From the NCBI GenBank assembly GCA_009823505.1, contig VZQC01004720.1, forward strand, positions 434,918 through 498,917: a stretch of DNA of 64,000 bases. Direction: 5' to 3'. Made by a program: the position numbers and the translations under genes. This DNA comes from Rhizomys pruinosus (Eukaryota > Chordata > Mammalia > Rodentia > Spalacidae). Under the pieces are notes generated by a model that saw only the letters and a list, made by a program, of their open reading frames with translations, was not told where the DNA came from and ran no database searches. This document shows, piece after piece, positions 21,190-32,203 of the stretch; the stretch's first letter is position 1; every line of letters begins with the position of its first letter.

Positions 21190-23074
21190 AAACTAAAAAT
21201 AATGGTTTAAAATAAAAATAATGATTAAAACAGAAAGCTCTTTCCAGAAACAACTTTTCCAGGCTCCTCTGTCAGAGAAAGACAATGCTGTGATGGCGTT
21301 TGCAAAGATAGATGCCAAATGTTCATATGCTCTTTCAACTTTTCTATATTAATTTTTAAACTCTTTTTCATAAGTTTCATAAATTTAGGTTAAACTAAAT
21401 ATTGACTTTCAAAGTCTGATCTTTCTTACCCAATCTCAATCTTCCCACAGGCAAACTATGGTTCTGACAGAAGTGATACAAACACAGGACTGGTGGCCGG
21501 AACCAGCTGATACTGGCTTGTAAGAGTTGATGTCAAATTTTGGAAACTGATTTTTAAACCATTGGTGGCTTTAAAATTAGTCATAGTGTCAGTGTTTATA
21601 AGGCAGAACTCAGCAAACACTGTAAATCAGAGGGCTCTTTCCCTCTAGAGAGCTGAGTGTTACACGTTTACCAGCATACCATAACACAAGTAAATCAGCA
21701 CACCATGACACAAGTAAATCTGTGCACTGAAGAACATTTCCATCTGACCATGAGATCAGCCTTCTCTCCTCTGGAAAATGTACATTGAAGATCCTACACC
21801 CCCTGATCAATGAAGCTGAGGCTGCTCAACAACCTGAAGTATGTGCCCATTTGTAAAAGGTGGAACATGTGTAAGTATCATGGCGATAGTTTCTAAAAAG
21901 CAAACAAGAAATATTGCCCAGAAAGATCCCATATATGAACTTTCAGTAATTGAAGACTTGCTCAAAATAAAACTTTTCTATACTGCTCACTAATCTGCTC
22001 AGATAGAACACCCAGAGTGGCCCATACTCACTCTTGACATCAGAGATCTGCTTATATATGTTCTGAGTCCAAGCAGGCCCCATCCTGTCTGCCTCCTCCT
22101 TTGCATTCTTGGAAGTTGCTTGGTCTTTAACAACTCTGCTCCATGATTTACCGCTTTGCCCTGGTACTCCCATGGTAATTTTTGCTTCAATCTCTCCCTT
22201 TAGCTCCTCACCACAGACTATGGCACCTCACAGCTGCACTGTGTACATGTACACACTGTGTACATGCTTCATCTACTCAAGCAAAGTACTCTCTTAGAAA
22301 GCCAACCTTTATAATACAGAAGAGAGTAGATACAGAAGATAACTTCCTTGTCCTAGTCAAGTACTGCTCACACACATAATAAGTGCTTAATCCAGCAGTC
22401 ACAACTCTAAATGCAACAGCACTGAAGGAGCTGTTATCAGATTTTACAACTCAGCCCGAAGCTCTCAGAGATTCTGGTTGAGTTGATTCTGACTACATTG
22501 TGCTATGAAAGTTCTTCAATGGCTACAAATGTACCTACTTCACTGTTATCAGTTCAGAATATCTGAGAGACTTTAATAGACAGAAGTAGTTCAGAACCAT
22601 GACTTCAGAAGATAAAAGATGTATGGAGAGTTTAGGAATCCAACTCAGTGATAGAGTGGAGTTGAAACCTCAGCACTGGAAACACACACACACACACATA
22701 CACACACAAACACACACACGTGCATGTCACTAGAAGGAAGGAGATGGGGTGATAAAATAGACAACTATTGGTGGAACACGGTAGTGTCTACTGTAACCCT
22801 AGCACCCTGGGAAGGTTGCAAATACCTCAAAAATACACCAAGGTGGAGTCATCTAATTGAAATCTACTACCATGGCTTGCTACACTCTCAGTTTGACCAT
22901 GAGTCAAGGACAGGCAATGAGTCATTATTGTGTGTGCACCCCACTTCCTAAACAGCTGTAATGATTACTATTTCATGACTATACATTTAGGTTCCTTCTA
23001 CCATATCCACTTTACTGGTAAAACCATTCCAGACTGCAGTTTACTGAGACCAAAATAAGATAGTTGTATTTTCA
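21190..23074. other. Mostly single-copy DNA
   Basis: No gene recognised. Contains an impure (AC)n stretch at 22,682-22,722, possibly attached to a decayed ID-like remnant (ccaactcagtgatagagtgg at about 22,640). Small open frames have no domain. Confidence 0.5.
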
Positions 23075-23282
23075 GGGGTTGGCACTGCGTCTCACTTGGT
23101 ACAGCACTTCCTACCATACATCAAGCCCAGCTTCCATCTGAATCTCCACATAAACCACCGGTGGTGTTCATCTGTAATCCCAGCTCGCAGAAGACAGAGG
23201 CAACAGGACCGGAAGTTCAAGGTGATCCTCCAATACATGGGTTCAAGGCCATTGGACTACATGAGACTGCCTCAAAACCTGT
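23075..23282 (+). mobile_element. B4 SINE, decayed
   Basis: A B4-like order: decayed ID head, then gtggtgttcatctgtaatcc, cagctcgcagaagacagagg, ggaagttcaaggtgatcctc and catgagactgcctcaaaac. Confidence 0.65.
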
Positions 23283-24619
23283 ATTTTAAAGCTATGATTT
23301 TAATAATAAGACAAAAAAGAACAGCTACCTATTTGACAAAGATGATAAAGACATTAGAAAGCCGAACAATTCACCCTCTTGTTTGCTCCCATTTTTTCCA
23401 CAAAGTAGAATATTACTGAAACTGTAAATGACAGAACACAAATCTTCATAGGGGAGATAGCAGGAGAGTGCCTAGCAGCTTTAAATTGTGTTCAAGTCCA
23501 GATGCATTACATCCAAGACAATTAAAACAATTTGCAGCTGTTACTGCAGCTGCTCATGTCCTGGGAAAAAAAATCAGAGGGAATATGGGAAATTTGCCAG
23601 AATAGCAGAGCTAAGCAAATGTCTCTGATCTCAGAAAGGAAGGTTTACAAACCAGAGCCAGATGACTTTGACATCCACACCCATCCAGATTCTAAACTCC
23701 CTCCTTAGCTCAGTAATTCCTATGCATGTAGAGAAAGAGGGACTCACCTAATGCCAGAATGAGGCACCGAAAATAACTCAAAGCAAACTGTTTTTAAATA
23801 GTTATATAAGAGGAAGAGTATATAAGACAGAAAAAGTAAAGACAACTTTCATTCAAATCCCAGTCAAAATAAATTTGAAAAACAAGTTAAAAAAAATCAT
23901 GAATTTCTGCTATGTATGTCATCTTATGCATTGGCGATAAAATGATCAACACAATAATCATTGACTTCACAGAGATTTAAATCTAGTGGGAGAGACTTGA
24001 AAAAACACGAGGTCAGTCTTCATGAGATCACACCTGGGGTCAGTAAGGAGGTATGAAAAGAGGCTCTCAGATGAATGCAAACATTCTAGGTAATGCTAAG
24101 GATCTGGAAGACAAAAGAGAAGTAAGCTGCTGGGCTCAAAGAGCTAGAGGCAGATAGACAATAGGCCAGAGGAAGCCTGAGGTGAAAGACTTCAAGTACA
24201 CAGAGACCAGGATGCCAGCAAAGTTCAAAAGACCAGAGCTAAGACTTCATCATGGGAGATGAGGCCTCAATGGGGGGAGAAAGTTGAGAGAAATGGAGAT
24301 TCATGCATCCTTAAAGAGTCTAGACTTTCTTCTAGTAACTGGAGCACTTTGAAGGATTGTGAGCCAGAGAAGAACATGCACTTCGCCAAGCTATTTGACA
24401 ATTTTTTATAAGATCAAGGATACAGTGGAGAATGGTGGACTGGATCACAATGGAACAAGGGGTTTGTAACTCCTTGAAGAACAGTGTCCTATAATTCAAT
24501 ACATAAACTTGTTTTCTGGAAGAAAGAGCTCTCCTGGCATTTTCCTAAGGGCTTGCTTTGATTCTGTTTTTTCTCCAATGTATTTATCAAGAAGGAGGAC
24601 AGTGTATTGTTACTATTCT
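23283..24619. other. Mostly single-copy DNA
   Basis: No gene or repeat recognised, apart from the motif-rich block at 23,460-23,620 listed separately. Confidence 0.5.
23460..23620. promoter_or_regulatory. Candidate regulatory block with paired E-boxes
   Basis: Two CAGCTG E-boxes lie 12 bp apart (23,535-23,540 and 23,547-23,552). They are flanked by gacaattaaaacaatttg and a gggaatatgggaaatttgcc stretch. A repeat-free setting supports, but does not show, regulatory function. Confidence 0.28.
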
Positions 24620-24965
24620 TGTTGATGAGACATAATACCTGACAAAAGTAACTTAAGAAAGGAAGAGTTTCTTTTGGCTCACAGTCGGAGGACACGGTGT
24701 GTTAGAGAAGACAAGAGGGTAAGGTGGTCGGTCTCATAATGCTCGCAGGAACCAGAAAGAGATGAGTGCTGGTACTTAGTTCCCTGTCTCCTTGTCATTC
24801 AGTCTAGAACCCCAGACCATAGAATTGTGCTGCCCACATTCAGAGCAGGCCTTCCTTCTTCCATTAAACCTTTCTAGAAACATATTCATAGACATACCAG
24901 AAGGGTTTCTATGGTAATTCTACAGCCACTTGGGTTGACACTGCTGATTAACCATCATAGGCAAA
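24620..24965 (-). mobile_element. MaLR LTR
   Basis: Antisense MST/THE1-like LTR: gagacataatacctgacaaa, agagtttcttttggctcaca, gctcgcaggaaccagaaag and gtagaaccccag-type words in order. Diverged. Confidence 0.55.
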
Positions 24966-25054
24966 ATCTAATACCAATGACACAAAGCTGAGAAAGTAAA
25001 TGTATTTGTTCAGGATCCAGAAAGCTCCTAACAGGCTGGGATGGAGGCTAGGAT

Positions 25055-25447
25055 GGAGGCCGGGATGGTTAATCTTGTCAACTTGATTGGATCAAGTAAA
25101 AAGCAAGCTGCCAGGCACACATGGAAGGGATTTTCTAGACCAAGGAATACCCACCCTAAATGTGGGTGGCTCCTTCCAGTGGCAGTCCAGGTAAAAGGAG
25201 GTAGAAAAAAGAAGCTTTGCATTTTTCACCTGTTTGCCTTCGCTCTCACTGGCAAATTCATCTATGCTTTATTTTTTTGTTTGTTTGCTTGTTTATTTAT
25301 TGTCTTTTTGAAACAAAGTCTCTTGTAACCCCAGCTTCCCTGGAACTTGCTATGTAGACCAGGCTGGCCTCAATTTCACAGAGATCCACTTGCCTCTGCC
25401 TCCTGAGTGCTGATATTAAAGACATGGGCCATCATGCCCAACTCAAT

Positions 25448-25490
<43 letters not shown>

Positions 25491-25790
25491 TTTTGATGCC
25501 ATTGCTACGGCTGAATTCCTTCACTGAAATCAGAATCCAGCATCTTCAGGCTTCCAACTTGGACTGAAGACCAGCAGCTCTCCAGAAATCCTCTTGACCT
25601 TCTGTGGCATACTGCAACTGCTGAGACACCTAGCCCTGTGGACTGAGCAGCTATCAGATTCTCAACCTCCCCACATGAAACATCTTTTGTTGGACTACTT
25701 ACACCATATGGGGTAAGATAATTAATTAATCTCCTTTTAACATATATTCATTCTATAGGTTCTATTCCTGTAGAGAACTGTGACCACTAC
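25055..25790 (+). repeat. Dispersed rodent repeat, unclassified, split by B1
   Basis: It starts gatggttaatcttgtcaact with tgattggatcaagt and cccaccctaaatgtgggtgg, and ends cattctataggttctattcc with gtagagaactgtgacca. I recognise these terminal words as a common mammalian interspersed repeat but cannot name the class confidently. A B1 (25,310-25,445) and a TTTA tract (25,446-25,494) interrupt it. Its distal part matches 4,164-4,345. Confidence 0.6.
25310..25494 (-). mobile_element. B1 SINE with adjacent (TTTA)n tract
   Basis: Antisense B1 (gaaacaaagtctcttgtaac ... gggccatcatgcccaac), followed by about 12 TTTA units at 25,446-25,494. The tract sits at the B1 5' end, so it is not the tail of this B1 and may be an independent expansion. 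Confidence 0.8.
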
Positions 25791-25871
25791 AGGGGTCTAA
25801 GCTAGAAAGATAAAATTTTAGCTTGAATTTATGTTTTACAACAATTGATTATTAAACAATAAAATGGGAGG

Positions 25872-26095
25872 GGGCTAGAGAGAGGGCTCAGAGCTTAAGA
25901 GCACTAGTTGCTCTTGCAGAGAACCCAGGTTTGATTCCCAGCACCCACATAGCTACTAACAACCCTCTATAATTCTAGTTCCAGGGGATCCAATGCCCTC
26001 TTCTGACCTCCAAAAGCATTGCCCAACACAGATGCACTTACATATATGCAGGCAATAACTTCATATAACTAAAATTAAAATTAAAAAAGAATAAA
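25872..26095 (+). mobile_element. B2 SINE, older copy
   Basis: Sense B2: gagagagggctcagagctta, gttgctcttgcagagaaccc, ccagcacccacatagctact, ccaatgccctcttctgacct and an A-rich tail. Lacks the 18-bp body duplication. Confidence 0.85.
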
Positions 26096-26468
26096 ACTCT
26101 AGCAATTCCTAGGAAAATATAAATTTAGATATTAAAAACTATTATGTAAGAAATATGTTATCTTGACCTGTTAGTGATATCACTATGTTTAGTTAAAGGG
26201 CCTCACTACATGTCACCATCACGAATTTAAAGAACTGCGTTCAGCTCCAAGTCTAGATATTAATGTCAGTCCAGGGAACTGAGGATCTAGAAGCCATGCG
26301 ATGTAAAAATTATTTTTAAAAGATACAGCTGAAAAATAGATGCTTTTAATTTTAAGGGATAACTTCAGAAGATTGAAATGGAACTACTGAGTACAAACAT
26401 TTTTACAAAAATGAAAGTTGGTGGAATTGACTGTATCAGGTACTGAGTGGCAGTAAATTAAGAGTTTA

Positions 26469-26715
26469 GGGCTGGAGAGATGGCCTAGCGGTTAAGAGCG
26501 CCGACTGCCCTTACAGAGGACCTGGGTTCGATCCCCAGCACCCACATGGCGGCTGAGAACCGTCTGAAACTCCAATTCCAGGAGAACTCCAGTTCCAGGG
26601 GAATCCAACACCCTCTTCTGACCTCCGAGGCACTGCACGACACGGGTGCACAAACTTGCATGCAGACAGTACATTGATACACACACAGAAATAAATAAAA
26701 TTAATTTTAAAAAAC
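26469..26715 (+). mobile_element. Young B2 SINE
   Basis: Full B2 with the body duplication and an A-rich tail. Flanked by taagagttta at 26,459-26,468 and 26,716-26,725. Close to 9,789-10,036 in sequence. Retains many CpGs, consistent with a young age. Confidence 0.93.
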
Positions 26716-26725
26716 TAAGAGTTTA

Positions 26726-27544
26726 TAAGCAGAAGAGTTGCCCTTGTAGCTTGGGATCTTCCTAGCACTGGAGATATTTCCCCCTCTCTAGAGATGATCA
26801 CTGAAGATGCACACATCTAGTAATAAATCCAAGATATTAGAAATGCTCACGTATCTTGTGGGGGACAGTTAGAAGGAAATGTTCACACTGGAAGGGAAGA
26901 TGGTGTGTTCCTACTCTCATGCTTTCTTGGCGAATCCATCAAAACACTCCCGTCTCTGGCCGCCGGAGGACGAGTTTCCCTCTTGCCGGCATTACCTCTC
27001 GTTGCATCCTTGTCATCTTTAATTCAGTACTTAAAGTCAGGAATTGATTCTTCCCTTTATCAGCTGTTCTGCTAAAGGATGTCTGGCATGGATTCATCAC
27101 TATATTTCTCTTAGAACTTCTGACATATCCTATGTGGCAGATGACACATACATAACCAGAGATAAAGGTATCAAAGATTTTTTTGATAAACTTTTCCTAA
27201 AGAATTTTGATATAAGAGCCTCTTCTTCATGTAATCATGCTACTATATCACAGTATTCTCAAGAAATAACTCTAAATGTGACTCCCCACTTACCTGACCT
27301 GTCACATGGAGCACAAGTTCAAGCACAGCCACAGGTTCCTTTGTACATTTGTCAGGACCATCCCATTCCTATAACCCTAACCCATTAGCATAAACCATAA
27401 CTGTGCCACCTCCTAAGTTATCTGTTCAGAAAACTCTCAGGGCTAAAAGCTACTCACAAATTGTACTTTGGGCTCTGAGGATGACCTCATGGCCATGAAT
27501 TTGGGATTCCACCATATACTATGGGCTATAGTCTTTACCCATAT
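26726..27544. other. Unassigned single-copy DNA
   Basis: No repeat recognised. The plus-strand frame 27044-27388 (114 codons) has no domain I know and no splice or promoter context. Confidence 0.45.
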
Positions 27545-27715
27545 GTTTTTCTTTTATTTTTCGAAACAAAGTCTCTCTGTACCCTCAGCTGGCCTGGAAC
27601 TCACTGTGTAGACCAGGATGGCCTCAATCTCACAAAGATATGCCCTCTGCCTCTGCCTCAGCCTCTGCCTCTAGAGTACTATTACCAAAGAAATATGCCA
27701 CCACACCCAGATCCA
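27545..27715 (-). mobile_element. B1 SINE with internal short expansion
   Basis: Antisense B1. The ctgcctctgcct segment is expanded (ctgcctctgcctcagcctct around 27,647-27,668). Ends tatgccaccacacccag. Confidence 0.85.
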
Positions 27716-27726
27716 CTCACTATTTT

Positions 27727-27805
27727 TTTTTCTTTTTGGTATTTTTGAGACAGGGTCTCCCTTTAGTCCCAGCTAGCTTGGAGCTTGCTCTGTAGACCAG
27801 GCTAG
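27727..27805 (-). mobile_element. 5'-truncated B1 with target-site duplication
   Basis: Only the 3' half of B1 is present (poly-T, gagacagggtctccctttag ... gtagaccaggctag). Flanked by cactatttt at 27,718-27,726 and 27,806-27,814. Confidence 0.85.
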
Positions 27806-27814
27806 CACTATTTT

Positions 27815-28400
27815 ATTTTTGTACATTTTTACTGAATTTTTGTGTATTTCATATAGCATCTTAATCATCTTTATACCCCTTCTCCATCAGCACCCTCCCA
27901 TAGCACCCCCAACTGGATTTCATGCATTCTGTAATTTATGTTAAGGCCTATCAGGTCAAGTTAGTGTTCCCAGACATCCCTCAGTGCAAGTTCATCCACT
28001 AGGGTCTAGTCAGCCTATCTACAGTCACTCCGTTTAAAAAGATCAGTTCCCTCCCGGGGTGGTGGTGCACGCCTTTAATCCTAGCACTTGGGAGGCAGAG
28101 GCAGGCGGATCTTTGTGAGTTCAATGCTAGCTTCGTCTACAGAGTGAGTTCCAGGACAGCTGAGGCTACAGGAAGACCCTGGCTCGAAAAGACCAAAAAA
28201 AAAAAAAAAAAAAAAAAATCAGTTCTCTCTCAACCAGCATTAATCAGCTATCAATAGTTCTTTAGCTAAGATTGGGGCCTGCTGCCCATTTCCACAGGTC
28301 TATGCTGGGGTTTTGTCTGCTTGAGGATGGGCACAGGACCATATGGAAATAGAGTCTTGTAGGCTCCTGGGAGCTGGCTCATATGAACTTAAATCCATAG
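27815..28400 (-). mobile_element. L1 3' UTR split by a B1
   Basis: Antisense L1 3' UTR at 27,815-28,040 (tgtatttcatatagcatctt, caactggatttcatgcattc) resumes at 28,228-28,400 (gctatcaatagttctttagc, ttggggcctgctgcccattt). Between them lies the sense B1 at 28,050-28,219. Confidence 0.7.
28050..28219 (+). mobile_element. B1 SINE within L1 3' UTR
   Basis: Sense B1 (ggggtggtggtgcacgcctt ... ggctcgaaaagacc, then A22). Flanks read atcagttccctc on the left and atcagttctctc on the right, an imperfect target duplication. Confidence 0.9.
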
Positions 28401-30984
28401 TGACAGCATCCACTATTTAAAAGGCCAAAAAGAATAAGCTTCATCAAATCTCAGGCCCCTTATCCATCACTGTTCTCTAATGTGTCCTTGCATTCCATGC
28501 TCTCCCAAGAAAATTTACTTAATAATCAAATGATCCTACTAGACATTCATCCACCACCATGTTCTGTCACATTTCCCTAGATAAAGGTCCCCAAACTAGC
28601 CCCAACCCAGATCACAAAAAACCTTTCCATCATTATCTCACTCTGAAACCCTTCCTGATCCTTAGGATCTTAGTGAATAAATCTGCCCAACCCATGCATG
28701 CAATACTGCAACTTAATTGAAAAACTGACATCTCTAAAAAGAGTCTGTGCTCCTCCTTGTTCTTTCCTGGGTTACTCTTTAATCCACTGCAGTGTGGGGT
28801 TTTTCCATGACTGTTCTATGCTTTCCCAATGATCAGAACCCACAGGTTAAGAAATACAATGGACATGTTCCAGTTCAATTATTATTTTATCTCCCTACAG
28901 CAGTTAACGTTGTTGACCATTCCCTTCTTTTTGAAATTTTGTTCTGCCTTAAGCTCCAAGATTTTCCCCATGACTGACTGACTTTTCTTTTTGACATTAC
29001 TTGTTTCTCTCCACCAACCACTTAAAAAATGATCTCTACCAAGATTTAACTTTCAGAGCTTTGCTTATCTCTCCCTCAAGCCTTCCTTGAATAATCTCAT
29101 CCACACACAAGCCTCTGCTAACACGCCGATGACATCTGGCCCGAGGCTCACATCTCTGCTTACATATGCTACCAGCTTAGAACTTCAAACTGACCAAAAC
29201 TCACCTCAGCATTTCCTTTGACCTTAATGCCTCAAAAAAGAAGAGGAAGAAAAGTTCTTTATGAAACTAAATTATCTAGTTTTCTTATTTGGCTTCATCT
29301 TCTTACCCCTGTTTTGATTTTGACAATATGGAAGATGCAAAATAATAAAAATTAAGTTCATACTTGACAGTTAGAGACTAGAAACTCTCACCTCAAAAAA
29401 AATGGTCAAAATCAAGTTACATTTCTTGCACTATTTCAAAAATAAAATTAAGACTATGCTAATTACCCCAAATCTATCATCATAGAATATATACATATAT
29501 TAAAATGTCACTCATACCCAGTAAGTATATATATTGATGTATCAATTAAAAATATAATAAAAGTCAAAAACTGAAATTAGAAGGGCATTTCTAATCTTGT
29601 GTAGTGCCAATCCATAATTACATACTTTCAATGGACAAAAATTCAACTGTGAATTAGAACAAACATACAAAAGTTTAGGCATGCACTTATTCCATTTAGA
29701 AAGCAGAACAAATCTTCTACTCCCAAGCTCACTAAGTGCCTCCTCTGTTCTTTGTAATTGTTCTATTGTTTTGTCCATAAACACAAGTGAATTTATCATT
29801 GAGAGTCTCTTGTTCCTTTAACAAGGGAGGCTAAAGTCTTCACAGATAAGGTCAGAGTCTCTTTTTTTTTTTTTTTTTCTGCTGTGAATCCTCAGAAGCA
29901 GGCTGCTACTACTTAAAATGAAGTCATAAAACAGAAATCCCAAAACAAGATGGCATAAGCCGAAATATCATGGACCCCAGCTTATACACAGAGCACAGGT
30001 CCATTATTTCACACCTGGTGCTATGCTGAGGAGACTCTGGAATCACAGAAATAAACAGTTATTTGACAAAGCAGTATGATTGGTTGGCATTCAGTAAATT
30101 TGCCTGAAATTCTAACAACTTCCCTGTATAAAATATCCACCCACCTAACACTTCCTTTGTATGAAATCTTATAATAGCAAATCTGTAATTGCATTTCATA
30201 TTTTCATTTTTTCAGGAACACTGTTGGCTTCCACTGCATGGAGACTACAGTGCATCTATCTCCATTAACACTGTCACACGGGTTTTATAAAATCATATTA
30301 CGAAATGTGGGTCAGTGATCACTGAGTCATGTAATTTATCAAGACAATACCCAGATGCACTGTTTGACATTCATTTTGCAGGGATGCAATCTACTGGAAT
30401 ACACAGTTCTGCAGTGCCTTCCATTCTTCAGAAACAGAAGCCATTTATGACTAGGGGGAAATCAATATCCAGAGTTCCACTATCAAATATTTAATGTCCC
30501 AGTGTTTTATAAGATAATATATCAGTGGAGTCTGACAGGACACCTCTGTCTACCAATACATCATCTCAGCAGCTTGACCTTTCTAATAGTGTTTCCAAAT
30601 TCAGACTTTTAGAACCACAAATGACTTTGTCTCTTAGCCCAACCTTCTGATTTTACTAAAAGAACCAAGCATACTTCCAAAGTACAAGATACTCACCCAG
30701 CTGTTGGTTATAAAATCTAGAACTAAAATTGCCCTGATCACAAATTCAGTTAAATACTAAGTAGGCCATGGAGGGGCAAGTCCTCAGAGGTTCTTGTTCC
30801 TTCCCACTTCCTGTTTTCTACTTCCTGTATTCAGTGCCACAAGTCTCCACCTCTGTGACACTTTCACCAAACACATGGGGCCAATTAACCAGTAACCAAA
30901 ACCTTGGACTAATCCTCCTTTAAGTTATTTTTATCAGATATTTTATCACAATGATGAGAAAGCTAACTAACCAGGCCTTTCAAA
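28401..30984. other. Long single-copy stretch
   Basis: About 2.6 kb with no recognised SINE, LINE or LTR: the cleanest unique stretch in the window. It has no domain-bearing frame; the largest is 29542-29799 on the minus strand. Poly-T at about 29,862-29,878. Contains the motif-rich block 30,180-30,540. Confidence 0.5.
30180..30540. promoter_or_regulatory. Candidate conserved noncoding element
   Basis: Repeat-free block with gtaattgcatttcat, an AP-1/MARE-like TGAGTCA (30,323-30,329, in atcactgagtcatgtaattt), tttgacattcattttgcagg and several TAAT cores. Regulatory function is inference. Confidence 0.3.
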
Positions 30985-30997
30985 TTTCACATACTTC

Positions 30998-31103
30998 GTG
31001 CTTGCTTCGGCAGCATGTATACTAAAATTGGAACAATAGAGAGAAGGTTAGCATGGCCCTTGTGCAAGGATGACACACAAGTTTGTGAAGCATTCCATAT
31101 TTT
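30998..31103 (+). pseudogene. U6 snRNA retropseudogene
   Basis: Full-length, gap-free match to U6 spliceosomal RNA: start GTGCTTGCTTCGGCAGCA, central tactaaaattggaaca, gcaaggatgacacacaag, end agcattccatatttt. About a dozen substitutions from the U6 sequence I remember, many of them CpG-type transitions, some in normally invariant regions. No TATA box about 30 bp upstream, as a working U6 gene would need. An A-rich stretch follows, and tttcacata flanks it at 30,985-30,993 and 31,112-31,120, indicating L1-mediated retroposition. Confidence 0.92.
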
Positions 31104-31216
31104 AAAAAATTTTTCACATATCTTATTAGGTCTGTTTCTTTCATCAGGCTTTTAGAAGAAAATTTATTCCCAATTACTTTCATTGCCTGTCATTTACTCA
31201 ATGTCTTTTTCTGTTT

Positions 31217-31375
31217 TTTTTTTTAACTTTTTATTAATGTATTTATTGAAGTTTCATGCATTTCACACATTTCTCAGTACAATTTACACTCATTCTCCTT
31301 TCCATGCCCCACACTCCACCCGAATTCATGCATTCTGCTATACATGTATCTTTTTCTGACTTTTTTTTTTGTCTT
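31217..31375 (-). mobile_element. L1 3'-end fragment
   Basis: Antisense L1 3' end: T-rich start, then gaagtttcatgcatttcaca, ctccacccgaattcatgcat and tctgctatacatgtatc, comparable with 60,190-60,240. It may be the 3' terminus of the large L1 that follows, or a separate copy. Confidence 0.6.
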
Positions 31376-31950
31376 TTTGTCTTTTTACTAAGGTCTCAAG
31401 ATTTTTGTCTGCAGTACAGTTTCTCTGCTCTTAATGATTATTAATTTCTGGTTGTACTTTCCTTTTGGATACTTAAGGCCACACGGTTAGCCCAGATTAA
31501 CCAAGGTTTTTGTTTTCTCAAGGTCAGTAAGGATCTGATCCTCAGGGGTCTCTCGGGTATTTTTTTTTGAAGGGGGAGGAGGGTGGGAGCGCCTTGCTCC
31601 TTTCAGCTTTTCAATTACCAGCTCCACCCTCTCGAGGACAAAATCAGGTCTTGCTAAACTAGGCTTCCTTCTCTGAAGCATGAGCAGACTTTTCTCTTTA
31701 TAGACTAAAGTTACATTAGTGGTCTCCAAGACCTCCCTGAACAGGAAGACTGGTGACCCACATTTGCAGGACATTTCAAGAGATGCCCCCATGCATAATC
31801 CCCTAAGACTTGGTTGACCTCTGAGGGCAAGGAACAAAGTTATCCCTTAGGTCCCTTGGCCAAATTGGTATGGAAGTTAAATATGGTCATTAAGCACCCA
31901 GAAAGTTGCACCAGCCTGTTACATTGCACCTATATTAAAATTGTATCATT
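31376..31950 (-). other. Unidentified segment with a 116-codon open frame
   Basis: The minus-strand frame 31,487-31,837 encodes a Lys/Glu-rich peptide (including VLERVELVIEKLKGARRS and TPEDQILTDLEKTKT) that I do not recognise. It ends at TAA and has no clear promoter, splice sites or tail. Placed between an L1 3'-end fragment and a B2, it could be retroelement interior, transduced flanking DNA or a chance frame. Confidence 0.3.
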
Positions 31951-32139
31951 CGGGCTGGAGAGGTGGCCTAGTGGTTAAGAGTGCCGACTGCTCTTGCAGA
32001 GGACCCCGATTCAATCCCCAGCACCCACATGGCGGCAGAACCATCTTTAACTCCAGTTCCAGGGGAATCTGACACCCTCTTATGACCTTTGTGGCATTGT
32101 ATGACATATGTGCACCAACCTACTTGCAGACAGTACACT

Positions 32140-32181
<42 letters not shown>

Positions 32182-32203
32182 TAATTTAAAAAATTTAAAA
32201 AAA
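31951..32203 (+). mobile_element. B2 SINE with (CA)n tail expansion
   Basis: Sense B2 (gggctggagaggtggcctag ... cagacagtacactcatacac) whose 3' region has expanded into (CA)n at about 32,142-32,179. Flanking aaaattgt repeats lie at about 31,937 and 32,205. No 18-bp body duplication. Confidence 0.9.

Noticed and set aside
26469..26560. tRNA-like A and B boxes suggesting tRNA genes (also in every B2 head)
   Set aside because: The sequences are B2 SINE heads followed by B2 body, A-rich tail and target duplications; they cannot fold into a proper tRNA with acceptor stem.
30998..31103. Functional U6 snRNA gene
   Set aside because: Substitutions at conserved positions, no TATA/PSE-like sequence upstream and retroposition hallmarks.
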